Positions 6,741-7,882 of a stretch of DNA of 7,882 nt are shown one piece after another (positions within the stretch are counted from its first letter, which is position 1; each line of letters begins with the position of its first letter). Under the pieces are notes generated by a model that was not told the DNA's origin, ran no database searches, and worked only from the letters and a program-made list of their open reading frames with translations. Both the position numbers and the translations under genes were made by a program. This DNA comes from Clostridia bacterium (lineage in GTDB: Bacteria > Bacillota_A > Clostridia > Oscillospirales > CAG-382): assembly GCA_017614095.1 (NCBI GenBank), contig JAGACN010000058.1, positions 1 through 7,882 of the forward strand, given 5' to 3'.

Positions 6741-7789
6741 CAGTCATCCTCCTTTCCGAGGTACGGCAGCTTGCGGAGAAACGCCGCAAGCAGATCGGAT
6801 GCGGCACGGCAGTCGTTCAGGTCCACGATCTCATTTGCCGTGTGCATATTCTTGAGCGGAATGGAGATCAGACAGACCGGAATGCCGCCACGGGCCGTCT
6901 GGATCGCGTTGGAGTTGGTCCCGGTATTGCCGGATTCGCCCAGCAGCTGCAGCGGGATGTTTTCCCGCTTTGCGAGCGCGTGAACGGCTTCGCAGAAGGT
7001 GCGGTTCGTCTGGGGTGCGTAGGAGAGAACGCATCCGCCGCCCATCGTAATGCATTTCCGGTCTTCCGGCGCGCCGGGCGTATAGGCGTGGCAGACGTCC
7101 AGGACGAACCCGAAATCGGGCCGCAGGCGGTAGGCGGTCGTCCGCGCTCCGGCGATGCCGGTTTCCTCACGTGCGGAAAACTGGAAGGCAACGTCGATGT
7201 TCAGGTCTTCGCCCTTGACCAGTTCGATCGCGCGCAGGATCGAGGCGGCGCAGATGCGGTCGTCGAAATAGGGGCTGACCGCCGTGTGGCCGTTGATCTT
7301 CGCGCAGGGAGACTTGAAACTGACGAACGTGCCGATCCGGACGATCTTTTCCAGCGTCTCTTTGGAGTAGCCGGTGTCGATGCAGAAGTCAGACATCTTC
7401 ATCGGCTTTTCGGATTCGCCGCGCTCCTGGAGATGCGGGGGCTTGCTGGCGAAGACGCCGGCGATCGTCTGCTTTCCGTGGATCCAGACTTCGGACGCGG
7501 ACAGGATCTTCTCGGAGATGCCGCCGACCGGAGCGACTTTCAGGAATCCGTTGTCGCAGACGGCGGTGACAACGAACCCGATGGTGTCGAGATGAGCGTC
7601 CATCAGAACGGTTTTTGCATCTTTCCTGCCACATCTGCGTATCCCGTAGAAGGAGGACACGGGCGTGAAGCCGAACTCGTCAAACAGATCTCCGTAGGTC
7701 TCCTTCAAATATGGGAACGAACGCTCTTCCTCGCCGGAAACACCCGGGACCTGCGTCAGGGTCTCGGCGATCTCATAAATACGTTCCAT
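6740..7789 (-). CDS. M42-family aminopeptidase, divergent (first gene of three)
   Basis: The most divergent of the three M42 paralogues, 349 residues. It keeps the catalytic set: DAHLDTIG (His66), YFDDRICA (Asp176), AREETGIAGA (catalytic Glu208, ligand Glu209), VLDVCH (Asp231) and NMHTANE (His316). Differences from its sisters include EETG instead of EEVG/EEIG, NMHTANE instead of YIHS, and GNTGTNSNAIQ (287-297) where they have GGTD or GGND, so Asn292 replaces a usual Asp. The GTN-x-x-x-IQ form resembles the YhfE-like branch of M42 (often labelled 'glucanase'), from memory of B. subtilis proteins. The start at 7789 has GAAAGGAA seven bases upstream; it lies 14 bases after the probable murD stop. 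Its TGA overlaps the next start by one base. Aminopeptidase activity is likely, but the changed motifs may mean a different specificity. Confidence 0.93.
   Translation of the reverse strand: MERIYEIAETLTQVPGVSGEEERSFPYLKETYGDLFDEFGFTPVSSFYGIRRCGRKDAKTVLMDAHLDTIGFVVTAVCDNGFLKVAPVGGISEKILSASEVWIHGKQTIAGVFASKPPHLQERGESEKPMKMSDFCIDTGYSKETLEKIVRIGTFVSFKSPCAKINGHTAVSPYFDDRICAASILRAIELVKGEDLNIDVAFQFSAREETGIAGARTTAYRLRPDFGFVLDVCHAYTPGAPEDRKCITMGGGCVLSYAPQTNRTFCEAVHALAKRENIPLQLLGESGNTGTNSNAIQTARGGIPVCLISIPLKNMHTANEIVDLNDCRAASDLLAAFLRKLPYLGKEDD
6748..6757 (-). promoter_or_regulatory. Ribosome binding site of the second M42 gene
   Basis: GGAAAGGAGG on the minus strand, seven bases before the ATG at 6740, is a near-perfect anti-16S match. 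It lies within the final codons of the first M42 gene, whose C-terminal Gly-Lys-Glu-Asp-Asp tail it partly encodes. Confidence 0.85.
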
Positions 7790-7796
7790 AGACCGA

Positions 7797-7804
7797 TTCC
7801 TTTC
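7797..7804 (-). promoter_or_regulatory. Ribosome binding site of the first M42 gene
   Basis: GAAAGGAA on the minus strand lies seven bases before the ATG at 7789. Its first base is the last base of the upstream TAG stop, so the short gap between the two genes is mostly ribosome binding site and no promoter fits there. Confidence 0.75.
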
Positions 7805-7882
7805 TATGATGGTAATTCGTTGACCAGGGCTTTGAACACGTTGCCGCGTTCCTCAAAGTTCCTGAAGCGGTCGAAACTGGCC
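7804..7882 (-). CDS. murD: C-terminal end of a probable MurD (UDP-MurNAc-L-Ala:D-Glu ligase), cut by window edge
   Basis: Only the last 25 codons and a TAG stop are in the window. They read ASFDRFRNFEERGNVFKALV followed by NELPS. The SFD/SWD-x-F-x-x-FEERG-x-x-F pattern is the typical C-terminus of MurD, the cytoplasmic ATP-dependent ligase that adds D-glutamate to UDP-MurNAc-L-alanine in peptidoglycan synthesis. MurE and MurF ends look different. The short length limits certainty. It precedes the first M42 gene by 14 bases, so the peptidase genes are probably transcribed together with it. The frame begins at base 7881 on the minus strand. Confidence 0.7.
   Translation of the reverse strand, partial: ASFDRFRNFEERGNVFKALVNELPS

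Noticed and set aside
5724..6983. Long open frame (419 codons) on the plus strand opposite the M42 genes
   Set aside because: It spans the junction of two real minus-strand genes, its product is Asp/Val/Gly-rich without any motif, and it is a codon-bias shadow. The 304-codon frame at 4792-5706 is rejected for the same reason.
1..7882. Recoding of TGA (Mollicutes-type code)
   Set aside because: TGA ends several genes at tight coupling junctions (673-675, 1940-1942, 4708-4710, 6740-6742) and Trp is encoded by TGG, so the standard bacterial code fits.

Overview
The window holds parts of two convergent gene clusters that fill nearly all of it. Both clusters are compact: genes abut or overlap by 1-4 bases, and the only sizeable non-coding stretch is the 84-base gap where the clusters meet (3392-3475). 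The DNA is GC-rich by eye, uses TGA, TAA and TAG as ordinary stops, and has clear AGGAGG-type ribosome binding sites. With the mix of families (M42 peptidase paralogues, a 'methionine gamma-lyase / aluminium resistance' PLP enzyme, a Gram-positive-type PHP protein and MurD), this suggests a member of the Bacillota, perhaps a Clostridia or Erysipelotrichia relative. The phylum is a fair inference; anything finer is a guess.

Plus-strand cluster (1-3391): the C-terminal three quarters of pseudouridine-5'-phosphate glycosidase (psuG, running in from the left edge); an unrecognised 211-residue protein; an S51 (dipeptidase E-like) serine peptidase; a YjjG-type HAD pyrimidine nucleotidase; and a PHP-domain metal-dependent hydrolase. 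PsuG makes uracil and ribose-5-phosphate from pseudouridine-5'-phosphate, and YjjG-type enzymes dephosphorylate pyrimidine nucleotides. The cluster therefore has a nucleotide salvage and clean-up flavour, with a small peptidase and an unknown gene inside it. A hairpin followed by T tracts closes it.

Minus-strand cluster (7882 to 3476, read right to left): the last 25 codons of a probable MurD (peptidoglycan precursor ligase), then three consecutive, clearly divergent M42-family aminopeptidases, then a PLP-dependent Met_gamma_lyase-family enzyme. The three M42 genes all keep the five metal ligands and the catalytic Glu, and each is preceded by a GAAAGGA-type ribosome binding site. One- or two-base junctions imply translational coupling. 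The likely joint role is breakdown of short peptides in the cytoplasm, with the PLP enzyme possibly acting on a released sulfur amino acid; that last link is inference.

No mobile element, CRISPR array, tRNA, rRNA or riboswitch was seen, and no promoter falls inside the window, since both clusters start outside it. I found no convincing evidence of a wholly new system. The points most worth following are the unknown 211-residue protein in the psuG cluster and the three-member M42 set.
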